22,529 nucleotides of DNA from WSZY01 sp964559845 (GTDB taxonomy: Bacteria > Pseudomonadota > Zetaproteobacteria > Mariprofundales > Mariprofundaceae), in contig CAZLJF010000030.1 of the NCBI GenBank assembly GCA_964559845.1, positions 1-22,529 on the forward strand, written 5' to 3'. The notes beneath the pieces are model-generated. The model searched no databases, was not told the origin of the DNA, and saw only the letters and a program-made list of their open reading frames with translations. Within the stretch, counting starts at the first letter, position 1; every line of letters starts with the position of its first letter. Shown piece after piece: positions 1 to 6,606 of the stretch. The translations under genes were made by a program, and so were the position numbers.

Positions 1-909
1 TGATGGCGTCAGAGGTTCGGCGGTAATAGCTACCAGACCAGCCAGCGCACCATTCAGGGCCATGGTCAGATCTCCCTTGCCGAACCAGAGACGAGCAATC
101 AGCAGTGCCGCGATACAACCACCAGCCGCTGCCATGTTGGTATTCACAAATACCATCGCGGTTGCATTGGCTTCAGCAATATTGGAAATCTTCAACTCCG
201 AGCCACCGTTGAAGCCAAACCAACCCAGCCACAGGATAAAAGTGCCAAGTGTTGCCATTGGCAGGTTAGCACCTGGAATTGCATTGACCGAACCATCCTT
301 GCCATATTTTCCTTTACGAGCACCCAGCAGCAATACACCTGCAAGCGCTGCAGCAGCACCGGTCAAGTGCACAACACCGGAACCTGCGAAGTCGAGGAAG
401 CCGGCCTGATCAAGAAAGCCACCACCCCATTTCCACATGCCCTCTACCGGGTAAATAAAACCGGTCAGCACGATTGCAAACGCAAAGAATACCCACAGCC
501 TCATACGTTCAGCCACGGCGCCGGAAACGATCGACATCGCGGTTGCCACGAATACAACCTGGAAGAAGAAATCCGACAGCTTGGAGTAGTACGGCGCATT
601 TTCACCACCGGCCAACACAGCCGCTGCTTCGTTATCAACACCCAGACCGAAACTGATGCCCGGAATAAGTGAAGAGACCGAATCTCCATACATTATGTTG
701 TAACCGACCAGCATGTACATCACACATGCAATCGAATAGAGCACGATATTCTTGGTCAAAATCTCGACCGTGTTTTTGGAGCGGACAAGACCTGCTTCCA
801 GCATTGAGAAGCCGGCAGCCATCCACATCACGAAAGCACCCATCACCAGAAAGTAAAAGGTGTCGAGTGCGTATTTGGTTTGCAGGATATCCCCTGATAA
901 CTGTTCCAT
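1..909 (-). CDS. amtB: Ammonium channel AmtB (3' part beyond the window)
   Basis: This is the N-terminal 303 codons of an Amt/MEP/Rh-family ammonium channel of the inner membrane; the frame is open to the window edge, so roughly the last quarter of the protein is missing. Visible family motifs are MLEAGLVRSKN near residues 36-46, the segment VSGAVAERM near 128-136, and GSGVVHLTG with His181, the expected first member of the twin pore histidines; the second His would lie beyond the edge. The start ATG at 909 follows AAGGAGG with good spacing. It lies 14 nt after the stop of the PII gene, the classical glnK-amtB arrangement in which the PII protein plugs the channel. There is no long N-terminal signal peptide as in some Amt proteins; the first membrane helix begins around residue 19. 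Confidence 0.95.
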   Translation of the reverse strand, partial: MEQLSGDILQTKYALDTFYFLVMGAFVMWMAAGFSMLEAGLVRSKNTVEILTKNIVLYSIACVMYMLVGYNIMYGDSVSSLIPGISFGLGVDNEAAAVLAGGENAPYYSKLSDFFFQVVFVATAMSIVSGAVAERMRLWVFFAFAIVLTGFIYPVEGMWKWGGGFLDQAGFLDFAGSGVVHLTGAAAALAGVLLLGARKGKYGKDGSVNAIPGANLPMATLGTFILWLGWFGFNGGSELKISNIAEANATAMVFVNTNMAAAGGCIAALLIARLWFGKGDLTMALNGALAGLVAITAEPLTPS

Positions 910-923
910 TGCTGTATCCTCCT

Positions 924-1265
924 TCAGCTCAACGCATCGGCATCGGTTTCACCGGTGCGGATACGAATAATTTTCTCAACGTTGCTGACAAATATTTTGC
1001 CGTCGCCGACTTTACCTGAACGCGCTGCCTCAACAATCGTGTTTACCACTTCATCAACCCGATCAGCAGGAACGACCGTGGAGATTTCCGTCTTTGGTAC
1101 AAAATCCACATTGTATTCCGCCCCGCGATAAAGCTCGGTGTGTCCTTTCTGGCGGCCATGGCCACGCACTTCAGTGACTGTCAGGCCGGTAACGCCGGCT
1201 TCAACCAGGGCATCTTTTACTTCATCAAGCTTGAAAGGCTTGATAATGGCTCTAATCATTTTCAT
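924..1265 (-). CDS. glnK: Nitrogen regulatory protein PII (GlnK/GlnB)
   Basis: This 113-residue PII signalling protein has the full family length. The T-loop is intact: GHTELYRGAEY ends with Tyr51, the residue uridylylated by GlnD in proteobacteria, and the C-terminal part carries GKVGDGKIFV and IRIRTGE, the ATP/2-oxoglutarate-binding B- and C-loop signatures. PII proteins sense 2-oxoglutarate, ATP/ADP and glutamine status. Linkage to amtB favours the GlnK role of channel gating, though sequence alone does not separate GlnK from GlnB. The ATG at 1265 is preceded by AAAGGAG. It lies between the porin gene upstream and amtB downstream on the same strand, so the three are probably cotranscribed from the sigma-54 promoter at 2175-2191. 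Confidence 0.95.
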   Translation of the reverse strand: MKMIRAIIKPFKLDEVKDALVEAGVTGLTVTEVRGHGRQKGHTELYRGAEYNVDFVPKTEISTVVPADRVDEVVNTIVEAARSGKVGDGKIFVSNVEKIIRIRTGETDADALS

Positions 1266-1316
1266 GTGATTCTCCTTTAGTTATTGATTTTTTCGTAAAC
1301 TTGAAGGTCAGGGGGA

Positions 1317-2123
1317 TCAAAAAGCGATATTCACTGCTGCAACGAATTCGTTCTTCACCACTTCGCCGTAGATGTGCCGCTCGCCATCCGCCGATTTTCC
1401 GATGATCGGAATCGTCACACTCAGCGATGGAGTAATGATCACATCAGCCACCGGGATGTCCTTGCTGAGAGTTAACGCGACCAGGTTGAAGCCGTTCTTA
1501 TAATTATCTGCACTAAAGGCACGCGTATTCTTGTTCTTCCAGTTGACGTATGAGACAGTGCCCGACAGATCAACACCATCCACGCTCGTGGACAGGCCGA
1601 TATCCACCCAGATATCGCCTGTCTTGTAATAACCGCTTGAAACCCCCTTGGCTGAGTAATAGACGGACAGCGATGGGCTAATCAGGGCGTCGTAAGACAT
1701 GCCGGCATAAACCTCGACAAAGTTGGAAGCTCCATCATACAGGTAAGTGTAGTAGATGCCGCCCATTGAATAGCCGATATCGCCAGTGCTGCCAGAGTAG
1801 TCGAGAGTCCAATCGAACTCCGTGGTATCGCGTCCTGCGAACTGGGGGGCTGGCGATTCATAGTCGTTCGAGAACCATACCGAGGCCGAAAAATCACCCA
1901 GGCCAACGCCCATGTCACCCTGAACCGCTGGCTTGCCTTTCGTGTACATCACGCCGCGCCAGACATACTTGCTGAATACGCCGATATCCCCGGTCACTTC
2001 CAGGCCGAACGGCTGGTGCTTATCAGCATGCTCATATTTCTCTTCGGCCAAAGCCGAAGTAGTTAGAAATGCTACGCCTAATGCTCCTGTTACAAGCAAA
2101 GTAAAAATTTTCTTCATTTTCAT
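1317..2123 (-). CDS. TorF-family putative outer-membrane porin
   Basis: The predicted 268-residue protein has a signal peptide of about 26 residues (basic MKMKK, hydrophobic core, ending SALA before EEKYEH) followed by a beta-rich body with alternating aromatic/polar strands, GDIGVFSKYVWRGV near the mature N-terminus and a terminal Phe, the usual C-terminal signature for BAM insertion. These traits match the TorF/gcw_chp family of putative porins. The start at 2123 is chosen because AAGGAG sits 7 nt upstream; an in-frame ATG at 2147 has no such site and would add eight residues before the signal peptide. The gene lies directly upstream of glnK-amtB and behind a sigma-54 promoter, so it is probably induced by nitrogen limitation and may admit nitrogenous solutes; the substrate is unknown. 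Confidence 0.85.
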   Translation of the reverse strand: MKMKKIFTLLVTGALGVAFLTTSALAEEKYEHADKHQPFGLEVTGDIGVFSKYVWRGVMYTKGKPAVQGDMGVGLGDFSASVWFSNDYESPAPQFAGRDTTEFDWTLDYSGSTGDIGYSMGGIYYTYLYDGASNFVEVYAGMSYDALISPSLSVYYSAKGVSSGYYKTGDIWVDIGLSTSVDGVDLSGTVSYVNWKNKNTRAFSADNYKNGFNLVALTLSKDIPVADVIITPSLSVTIPIIGKSADGERHIYGEVVKNEFVAAVNIAF

Positions 2124-2174
2124 TAAATAACTCCTTGGTATAGTCATGCAGTCAGAAACTGCTTACCCATAAAG

Positions 2175-2191
2175 AGCAACCCATGTACCAA
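2175..2191 (-). promoter_or_regulatory. Sigma-54 (RpoN) promoter of porin-glnK-amtB
   Basis: Read on the minus strand the site is TTGGTACATGGGTTGCT, against the consensus YTGGCACGNNNNTTGCW. The invariant GG and GC pairs are separated by exactly 10 bases. Transcription should start about 12 nt past the GC, near 2164, leaving a leader of roughly 40 nt before the porin ATG at 2123. Sigma-54 promoters need an enhancer-binding activator; NtrC is the obvious candidate for a PII/AmtB operon. I do not see a convincing NtrC dyad upstream, only a TTTATGC direct repeat (2274-2280 and 2295-2301, 21 bp apart) at an enhancer-like distance. Confidence 0.75.
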
Positions 2192-2404
2192 ACATGATAA
2201 ATTATGAAAAGAGAATATTATCAATGAGTTAAATAAATAACCTCAGCTTTGCCATGCGCCTGTATGATTACATTTTATGCACACATGATTAAACTTTATG
2301 CGTAACGGGATGATAGCCAACACGTATAACAAGCAGCCTTCTGCGTGATTTCATGCGGCATCCAAGTTAGGCTTTCGCCACTTTATTTCAGAAAGGTTTT
2401 TTAT
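2192..2404. other. Divergent intergenic region, AT-rich
   Basis: This stretch separates the minus-strand nitrogen operon from the plus-strand membrane protein/argB pair. It is AT-rich and contains no credible gene. The only repeat I see is TTTATGC at 2274-2280 and 2295-2301 in direct orientation, two helical turns apart, about 110-135 bp upstream of the expected sigma-54 start site and so suitably placed for an enhancer-binding protein. I could not find a clear sigma-70 promoter for the plus-strand genes. Confidence 0.4.
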
Positions 2405-2920
2405 ATGCACACAGATTTCACATTCGCCCCATGGGGCATGGCATTTGCCGCATTGATGTATGTCATTGGTAACGGCGTCTGGACCAACTACATGGCACGG
2501 CAAAGGCCCTGGCTGGGCTGGCTGATGTGGTGTGTCTCTGTCGCCCTGATTATTTTTGTTGGCGCAATAATTGAATTGCGTCTGGCTGGTGGTTCCGGCG
2601 TGTGGATCAGGCTGACATCAGTCAATATCGAGAATCACTGGATTGTGGCAACATTGTATGCCCTGCTGTCGATTCCCGGCGCAGCCAGCGTATTGTTCCG
2701 GCAAAGTGTAGGCTGGACTCGACTGGGCGTGCTCGCAACAGCACTGATTGTATTTATTCCACTGGGTGCGCAACTTCATGATTCGGAAAACAGCCGCTTG
2801 ATTCTCAGCCTGGGGTTGACCCTGGCCGTCTGCGGTCTTTTGTGGATATGGTCCATACTGCTGGACTGTGAACCCGCACATCAGCGGAAAACAGTGCCGC
2901 TGGAAGAAATGTCACAATGA
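2405..2920 (+). CDS. Unknown integral membrane protein, about four TM helices
   Basis: I do not recognise this 171-residue protein. Four hydrophobic stretches are visible, around residues 9-25 (MAFAALMYVIGNG), 36-55 (GWLMWCVSVALIIFVGAIIE), 77-92 (WIVATLYALLSIPGAA) and 104-120, plus a fifth possible one near 133-150 (LILSLGLTLAVCGLLWIWSI), so four or five membrane passes are likely. The tail is polar. The start at 2405 follows AGAAAGG; an upstream in-frame ATG at 2345 lacks a ribosome site and adds a non-hydrophobic leader. The stop overlaps the argB start by 4 nt (ATGA), so the two are translationally coupled. No catalytic or ligand motif is evident. Confidence 0.75.
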   Translation: MHTDFTFAPWGMAFAALMYVIGNGVWTNYMARQRPWLGWLMWCVSVALIIFVGAIIELRLAGGSGVWIRLTSVNIENHWIVATLYALLSIPGAASVLFRQSVGWTRLGVLATALIVFIPLGAQLHDSENSRLILSLGLTLAVCGLLWIWSILLDCEPAHQRKTVPLEEMSQ

Positions 2921-3804
2921 AACACTCAGGAGCCCGTGCCGGTACACTGATTGAGGCGCTGCCCTATCTGCAGCGGTTTGCAGACCAGACCATTGTGATC
3001 AAATATGGCGGTCATGCGATGGTTGAGGAGGAACTCAAGCAGAGTTTTGCTACCGATATTACTCTGCTGAAACAGGTGGGTATCAATCCGGTGGTGATTC
3101 ATGGTGGAGGCCCGCAGATCGGCAAGGTGCTGGAGCAGGTCGGCAAAGAGGCGGAGTTTGTCCACGGCATGCGGGTTACCGATACGGAGACGATGGATAT
3201 TGTCGAGATGGTTCTGGCTGGCAAGGTGAATAAAGAGATCGTTGCCAATATCAACTCGGCAGGTGGCAAGGCGGTTGGTCTGTCCGGCAAAGACGGTGGT
3301 TTGATCTGCGCCGACAAGCTGACGGTGAAGCGGAATGCGCCGGAGTTGGATGTGCCGGAAATTATTGATATTGGGCATGTCGGCCAGGTTCGGAAGATCA
3401 ATACGCGGATTTTAAATGTGCTTGAGGGCGACAGGTTTGTGCCCGTGATTGCACCTGTAGGATATAATAAAGCTGAAAAACAGAGCTATAACATCAATGC
3501 AGATTTGGTGGCAGGCGCAGTTGCAAAGGCAGTGGGTGCTGCAAAACTTGTACTGTTGACCGATGTGCCGGGTGTACTTGGTGCGAATCAGGAACTTCGT
3601 TCCGGCCTTACAGCAGAAGAGGCGCGGCAATGGATCAAGGATGAGATCATAACAGGTGGTATGATTCCAAAAGTAAATTGTTGTCTCGATGCTGTTGAGC
3701 ATGGTGTTGGCAGGGCGCATATTATTGATGGGAGAGTGCCGCATGCTCTGTTACTGGAAATCTTTACCGATGAAGGTGTAGGGACCGTTTTTACGTCTTC
3801 TTAA
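2917..3804 (+). CDS. argB: Acetylglutamate kinase
   Basis: ArgB phosphorylates N-acetyl-L-glutamate with ATP, the second step of arginine synthesis, in the cytosol. The 295-residue protein is full length and carries the amino-acid-kinase signatures: VIKYGGHAM near residues 26-34, VIHGGGPQIG near 59-68 (substrate binding), YNINADLVAGAVA near 191-203, LLTDVPGVLG near 213-222 and GGMIPKV near 247-253. The N-terminal helix with ALPYLQRF resembles the extension found in hexameric, arginine-inhibited enzymes, so feedback inhibition by arginine is plausible. It overlaps the preceding membrane-protein gene by 4 nt. The next gene is a transcriptional regulator 41 nt downstream with its own promoter; I see no strong terminator between them. 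Confidence 0.97.
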   Translation: MKHSGARAGTLIEALPYLQRFADQTIVIKYGGHAMVEEELKQSFATDITLLKQVGINPVVIHGGGPQIGKVLEQVGKEAEFVHGMRVTDTETMDIVEMVLAGKVNKEIVANINSAGGKAVGLSGKDGGLICADKLTVKRNAPELDVPEIIDIGHVGQVRKINTRILNVLEGDRFVPVIAPVGYNKAEKQSYNINADLVAGAVAKAVGAAKLVLLTDVPGVLGANQELRSGLTAEEARQWIKDEIITGGMIPKVNCCLDAVEHGVGRAHIIDGRVPHALLLEIFTDEGVGTVFTSS

Positions 3805-3839
3805 TTAGTAATTGCTAATATAATAATTGCTGTTATAGT
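3804..3839 (+). promoter_or_regulatory. Promoter/operator of the SqrR-like regulator operon
   Basis: A 16-bp near-perfect palindrome, ATTAGTAATTGCTAAT, occupies 3804-3819 with only one mismatched pair. It touches a perfect TATAAT at 3819-3824. A second possible promoter is TTGCTA (3812-3817), 16 bp, TATAGT (3834-3839), which would begin transcription at or next to the ATG at 3846 and make the message nearly leaderless; no Shine-Dalgarno sequence is visible before that ATG. ArsR-family repressors usually bind AT-rich dyads in their own promoter, so autorepression is likely. A palindrome with the same ATTA-N8-TAAT form occurs in front of the SQR gene at 11856-11871. Confidence 0.6.
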
Positions 3840-3845
3840 TCGCTC

Positions 3846-4166
3846 ATGCAACAGATACCCGAAGCAAACATAAAAGATGCCGCACAGGGGCTTAGGGCAA
3901 TTGCCCATGAGCTGCGCTTGTCTGTCTTATGCCACCTTTTGAGCGGGCCGATGTGTGTGCATGAACTGATGGAGGTGACAGGGGCCTCACAATCAAATCT
4001 TTCGCAACATCTTTCCAAGATGCGCATGATTGGGATTATTACCAATGAAAAACGCGGGCAACAGGTGTATTATCGTATTACCGAGCCTGAGTTCCTGAAC
4101 CTGGTGGATGTGCTTAAACGCATCTACTGCCCGGAGGCTTGTCGACCGGTTTCAGAGGGGGGATGA
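3846..4166 (+). CDS. ArsR/SmtB-family repressor of the SqrR/BigR (persulfide-sensing) type
   Basis: This 106-residue winged-helix regulator has the ArsR fold: CVHELMEVTGASQSNLSQHLSKMR forms the helix-turn-helix (about residues 37-60) and RGQQVYYRI the wing (70-78). Cys29 (in VLCHLL) and Cys95 (in RIYCPE) are 66 residues apart and fall in the same sequence contexts as Cys41/Cys107 of SqrR and Cys42/Cys108 of BigR, which form a tetrasulfide link with persulfides and release DNA. The metal-binding ELCVCD motif of classical ArsR is absent. Two additional cysteines, Cys37 and Cys99, are present. It opens the efflux/sulfur gene series and is followed 3 nt later by the tolC-like gene, so it most likely derepresses this operon when reactive sulfur rises. 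E. coli YgaV, a homologue, neighbours the rhodanese-DUF2892 protein YgaP, a parallel to this locus. Confidence 0.85.
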   Translation: MQQIPEANIKDAAQGLRAIAHELRLSVLCHLLSGPMCVHELMEVTGASQSNLSQHLSKMRMIGIITNEKRGQQVYYRITEPEFLNLVDVLKRIYCPEACRPVSEGG

Positions 4167-4169
4167 GTT

Positions 4170-5540
4170 ATGTCTTTTTTATCCGGCAGGCGGCCTTATT
4201 TATTAGAAATTTATTATATATTAACATTTTTTATTTATCTCTTTGTGCCGAGCGTAAGTATTGCTGCAGGCGTCAGTTCGCTTAAAGAGAGCGTTTCTTT
4301 TGCCATTGAACACAACCGTATGCTGGCGATTGCAGCGAGTCATGTGGATAAGGCTGAGGCCGAGGTCGATATGGCAACAGGTCAAATGTTACCGCGTGTG
4401 GATGTTTCTACCGGGCTATCCCGTACCAATTCGCCTCTAAATTCATTTGGCGCTAAATTACAGCAGCAACGAATCACTGCGGCTGATTTTTCTCCGGCTA
4501 CACTGAATAACCCCGGCTATATTAATAATTATCAATCACGCCTGGTATTGAACATGCCGCTGTTTGCCGGCGGTGCGATGTGGGCTGCCCGCGCCCGCGC
4601 AAAGCACTATGCTGAGGCCAGTGCCTTGGCATTTGAGTTTCGTAAACAGCAGCTTATTTACCAGACAATCGTGGCTTATGTGCAAACCAGACAGGCATCG
4701 GCTCAAGTAAAAGTCAGAGAAAATGCGGTAAAGGCTGCGGATAAGCACTGGCAGGATGCAAAGGCATTGAAAAAGCGTGGCATGGCCATTGATAGTGATG
4801 TGATGGATGCGTATGTGCATATGTTACGTAGTCAGGTGGCTCTGGACGAGGCACGCAGCGCACATCTCGATGCTCTTGAAGCACTAAGGCTGATTTTGGG
4901 TATGGATGGAGCCTCCGAGCTGAACGCGCTTGAAGAGCCGGCCATCCATTTCACTGCTGAACCTTTGGAAAAAATGCTGGAATATGCAAATAGTCGCCGG
5001 GCCGACTTTTTGGCCATGCAAAATGAGCTGGAAGCTGCCAAGTCCGCACGTACACAGTCACAGGCAAGTTATCTTCCTCAAGTGAACCTGATAGCCGCTC
5101 AAGAATGGAACAGTGAGACGTTTGGACTGAAGAATCGTAATGCCATGGTGGGTGTTACTGTGGATGTAAATTTGTTTGCCGGTGGCGCAGACCGGGCTCG
5201 TGTACGGGCTGCGGAATCAGAACGCGTGGCGTTGGAGTTTCAAATTGGAGACAGACGCCAACAGATCGGCAACGAAATCAGGCAAGCCTTCCGCACTCTT
5301 CGTACTGCTGAAACACGCTTCCGGAGTGAGGCGGAAGCATTGAAGCAGACAGTCGAGTCACTGCGAATTAAGTCTCTCCGGCATGCGCAAGGGCTGGAGA
5401 AAACATCTGACTTGCTGGATGCTCAAGTGAGGGCCGACTCCTCCGAAGTCGCATATATTCGTGCAAAATATGATTTGATGATCGCCAAAGCAGCTCTGCT
5501 TCTGGCTGCCGGCACACTGGATGAGGAGGTGGTTCAATGA
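4170..5540 (+). CDS. TolC-family outer-membrane efflux protein
   Basis: The 456-residue protein has an N-terminal hydrophobic signal (about residues 10-32, ending near SIAAG) and two copies of the OEP repeat: one starting near ESVSFAIEHN, with NMPLFAGGA in the middle strand, and one starting near LEYANSRRADFLAMQNELEAA, with VDVNLFAGGADRARV. Long alanine/glutamine-rich amphipathic helices suit the periplasmic tunnel. It forms the outer-membrane channel of a tripartite efflux system with the next two genes. AGAGGGGGG inside the end of the regulator gene serves as ribosome site. Its stop overlaps the next start by 4 nt (ATGA). The first 60-odd codons are noticeably more AT-rich than the rest. 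Confidence 0.9.
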   Translation: MSFLSGRRPYLLEIYYILTFFIYLFVPSVSIAAGVSSLKESVSFAIEHNRMLAIAASHVDKAEAEVDMATGQMLPRVDVSTGLSRTNSPLNSFGAKLQQQRITAADFSPATLNNPGYINNYQSRLVLNMPLFAGGAMWAARARAKHYAEASALAFEFRKQQLIYQTIVAYVQTRQASAQVKVRENAVKAADKHWQDAKALKKRGMAIDSDVMDAYVHMLRSQVALDEARSAHLDALEALRLILGMDGASELNALEEPAIHFTAEPLEKMLEYANSRRADFLAMQNELEAAKSARTQSQASYLPQVNLIAAQEWNSETFGLKNRNAMVGVTVDVNLFAGGADRARVRAAESERVALEFQIGDRRQQIGNEIRQAFRTLRTAETRFRSEAEALKQTVESLRIKSLRHAQGLEKTSDLLDAQVRADSSEVAYIRAKYDLMIAKAALLLAAGTLDEEVVQ

Positions 5541-6604
5541 ACCCGATGATGAATACAATCATAAGTTTAACCGTTAAACGGGTAGGTGTGTTGACACTGT
5601 TGCTGGCCACACTGAATTTGATGGCGTGTTCCGAAGATATGGAATCATCTTCAGAAGCAGAGATAACTTCGGTTGCCACGTTGCTCAGTATATCTCCTGC
5701 CGAAATACCTGCACACTATATAACCAGCGGTACGGTAACTTCGGATCATCGTGTCTCAATCAGTTCGCGTATATCAGGATATATTCATGAGATGCGTGTT
5801 CGCGAAGGTGATCAGGTCAAGGCAGGCCAGGTGCTGCTCAGGATCGATCCGGTAGATGCAAAACAGGCATTGATTCAGGCAAAGGCTGATCTGGCAGATG
5901 CCGAGGCTGATCTGCAACGTTACGATGAACTTCTTAAGGCTGGGGCAGTGACCAGTCAGCAGGCCGCCAAGGTGAGGTTACGCTATAAGGTGGCAAAGTC
6001 ACAGGTTGAACAGGCCCGCAATCAGTTGAGCTATGCTGAGGTGCGTTCACCCGTTGCCGGCGTGGTGGTTGAAAAACGTCTGAGCCAGGGCGATCTTGCT
6101 GCACCGGGTGTGCCCATTTTAACGATCGAGGATCCGACAAGCCTGTTGGTCGAGACCCATGTGTCTGAACGTTTTGTGAGTGGTATCCATGAAGGGGACG
6201 GGGTTGATATTGAAATCCCATCGATGAAACAGACATATCCGGGTACGGTGAGGCAGGTGGTTCAGGCGGCAGACCCGGTTTCACACCAGTTTCTTGTAAA
6301 AATTGCGTTGCAAACCGCCGATGAGGTGCATCCGGGTATGTATGCACAAAGCGGGTTCCGTGTTGGAAGCCGTCTGGCATTGATGATTCCGAAGGCAGCC
6401 GTGATTTCACGCTCCGGTCTGGATGCTGTCTATGTGCTGAATCAGGAGTCTGTTGCCCAGTATCGCCTGGTTCGTCTTGGCAGGTCACAGGGTGATGCTG
6501 TTGAGGTGCTCGCCGGTTTGCATGCCGGTGATGTGATTGCCTGGAATGGTAAACCAACGTTGAAAAGTGGCTTGAAAGTCAAAGCTGCCGGTGATGGGCA
6601 ATAG
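5537..6604 (+). CDS. RND efflux periplasmic adaptor (membrane fusion protein), lipoprotein
   Basis: This 355-residue HlyD/AcrA-type adaptor links the RND pump to the TolC-like channel. The signal region ends in the lipobox LMAC with Cys31, so the mature protein is probably lipid-anchored. A biotinyl/lipoyl-like half (SGYIHEMRVREGDQVKAGQVLLRID, residues about 80-104) is followed by an alpha-hairpin (about 105-160), the second lipoyl half (EVRSPVAGVVVEKRLSQGD in short) and beta-barrel and membrane-proximal domains. The residue after the lipobox Cys is Ser; under the E. coli rule that does not retain the protein in the inner membrane, which is unusual for an adaptor, though the rule is not universal. 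It overlaps the tolC-like gene by 4 nt and ends 2 nt before the pump gene. Confidence 0.9.
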   Translation: MNPMMNTIISLTVKRVGVLTLLLATLNLMACSEDMESSSEAEITSVATLLSISPAEIPAHYITSGTVTSDHRVSISSRISGYIHEMRVREGDQVKAGQVLLRIDPVDAKQALIQAKADLADAEADLQRYDELLKAGAVTSQQAAKVRLRYKVAKSQVEQARNQLSYAEVRSPVAGVVVEKRLSQGDLAAPGVPILTIEDPTSLLVETHVSERFVSGIHEGDGVDIEIPSMKQTYPGTVRQVVQAADPVSHQFLVKIALQTADEVHPGMYAQSGFRVGSRLALMIPKAAVISRSGLDAVYVLNQESVAQYRLVRLGRSQGDAVEVLAGLHAGDVIAWNGKPTLKSGLKVKAAGDGQ

Positions 6605-6606
6605 AT

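Noticed and set aside
62..1019. Plus-strand open frames across the amtB/glnK region
   Set aside because: They are antisense to strongly conserved genes, have no ribosome sites and encode low-complexity products without family resemblance.
3846..4166. Arsenic-responsive ArsR with an adjacent arsenite efflux function
   Set aside because: The ELCVCD-type metal site is absent and no arsB, arsC or acr3 gene is present; the cysteine pair fits the persulfide sensors better.
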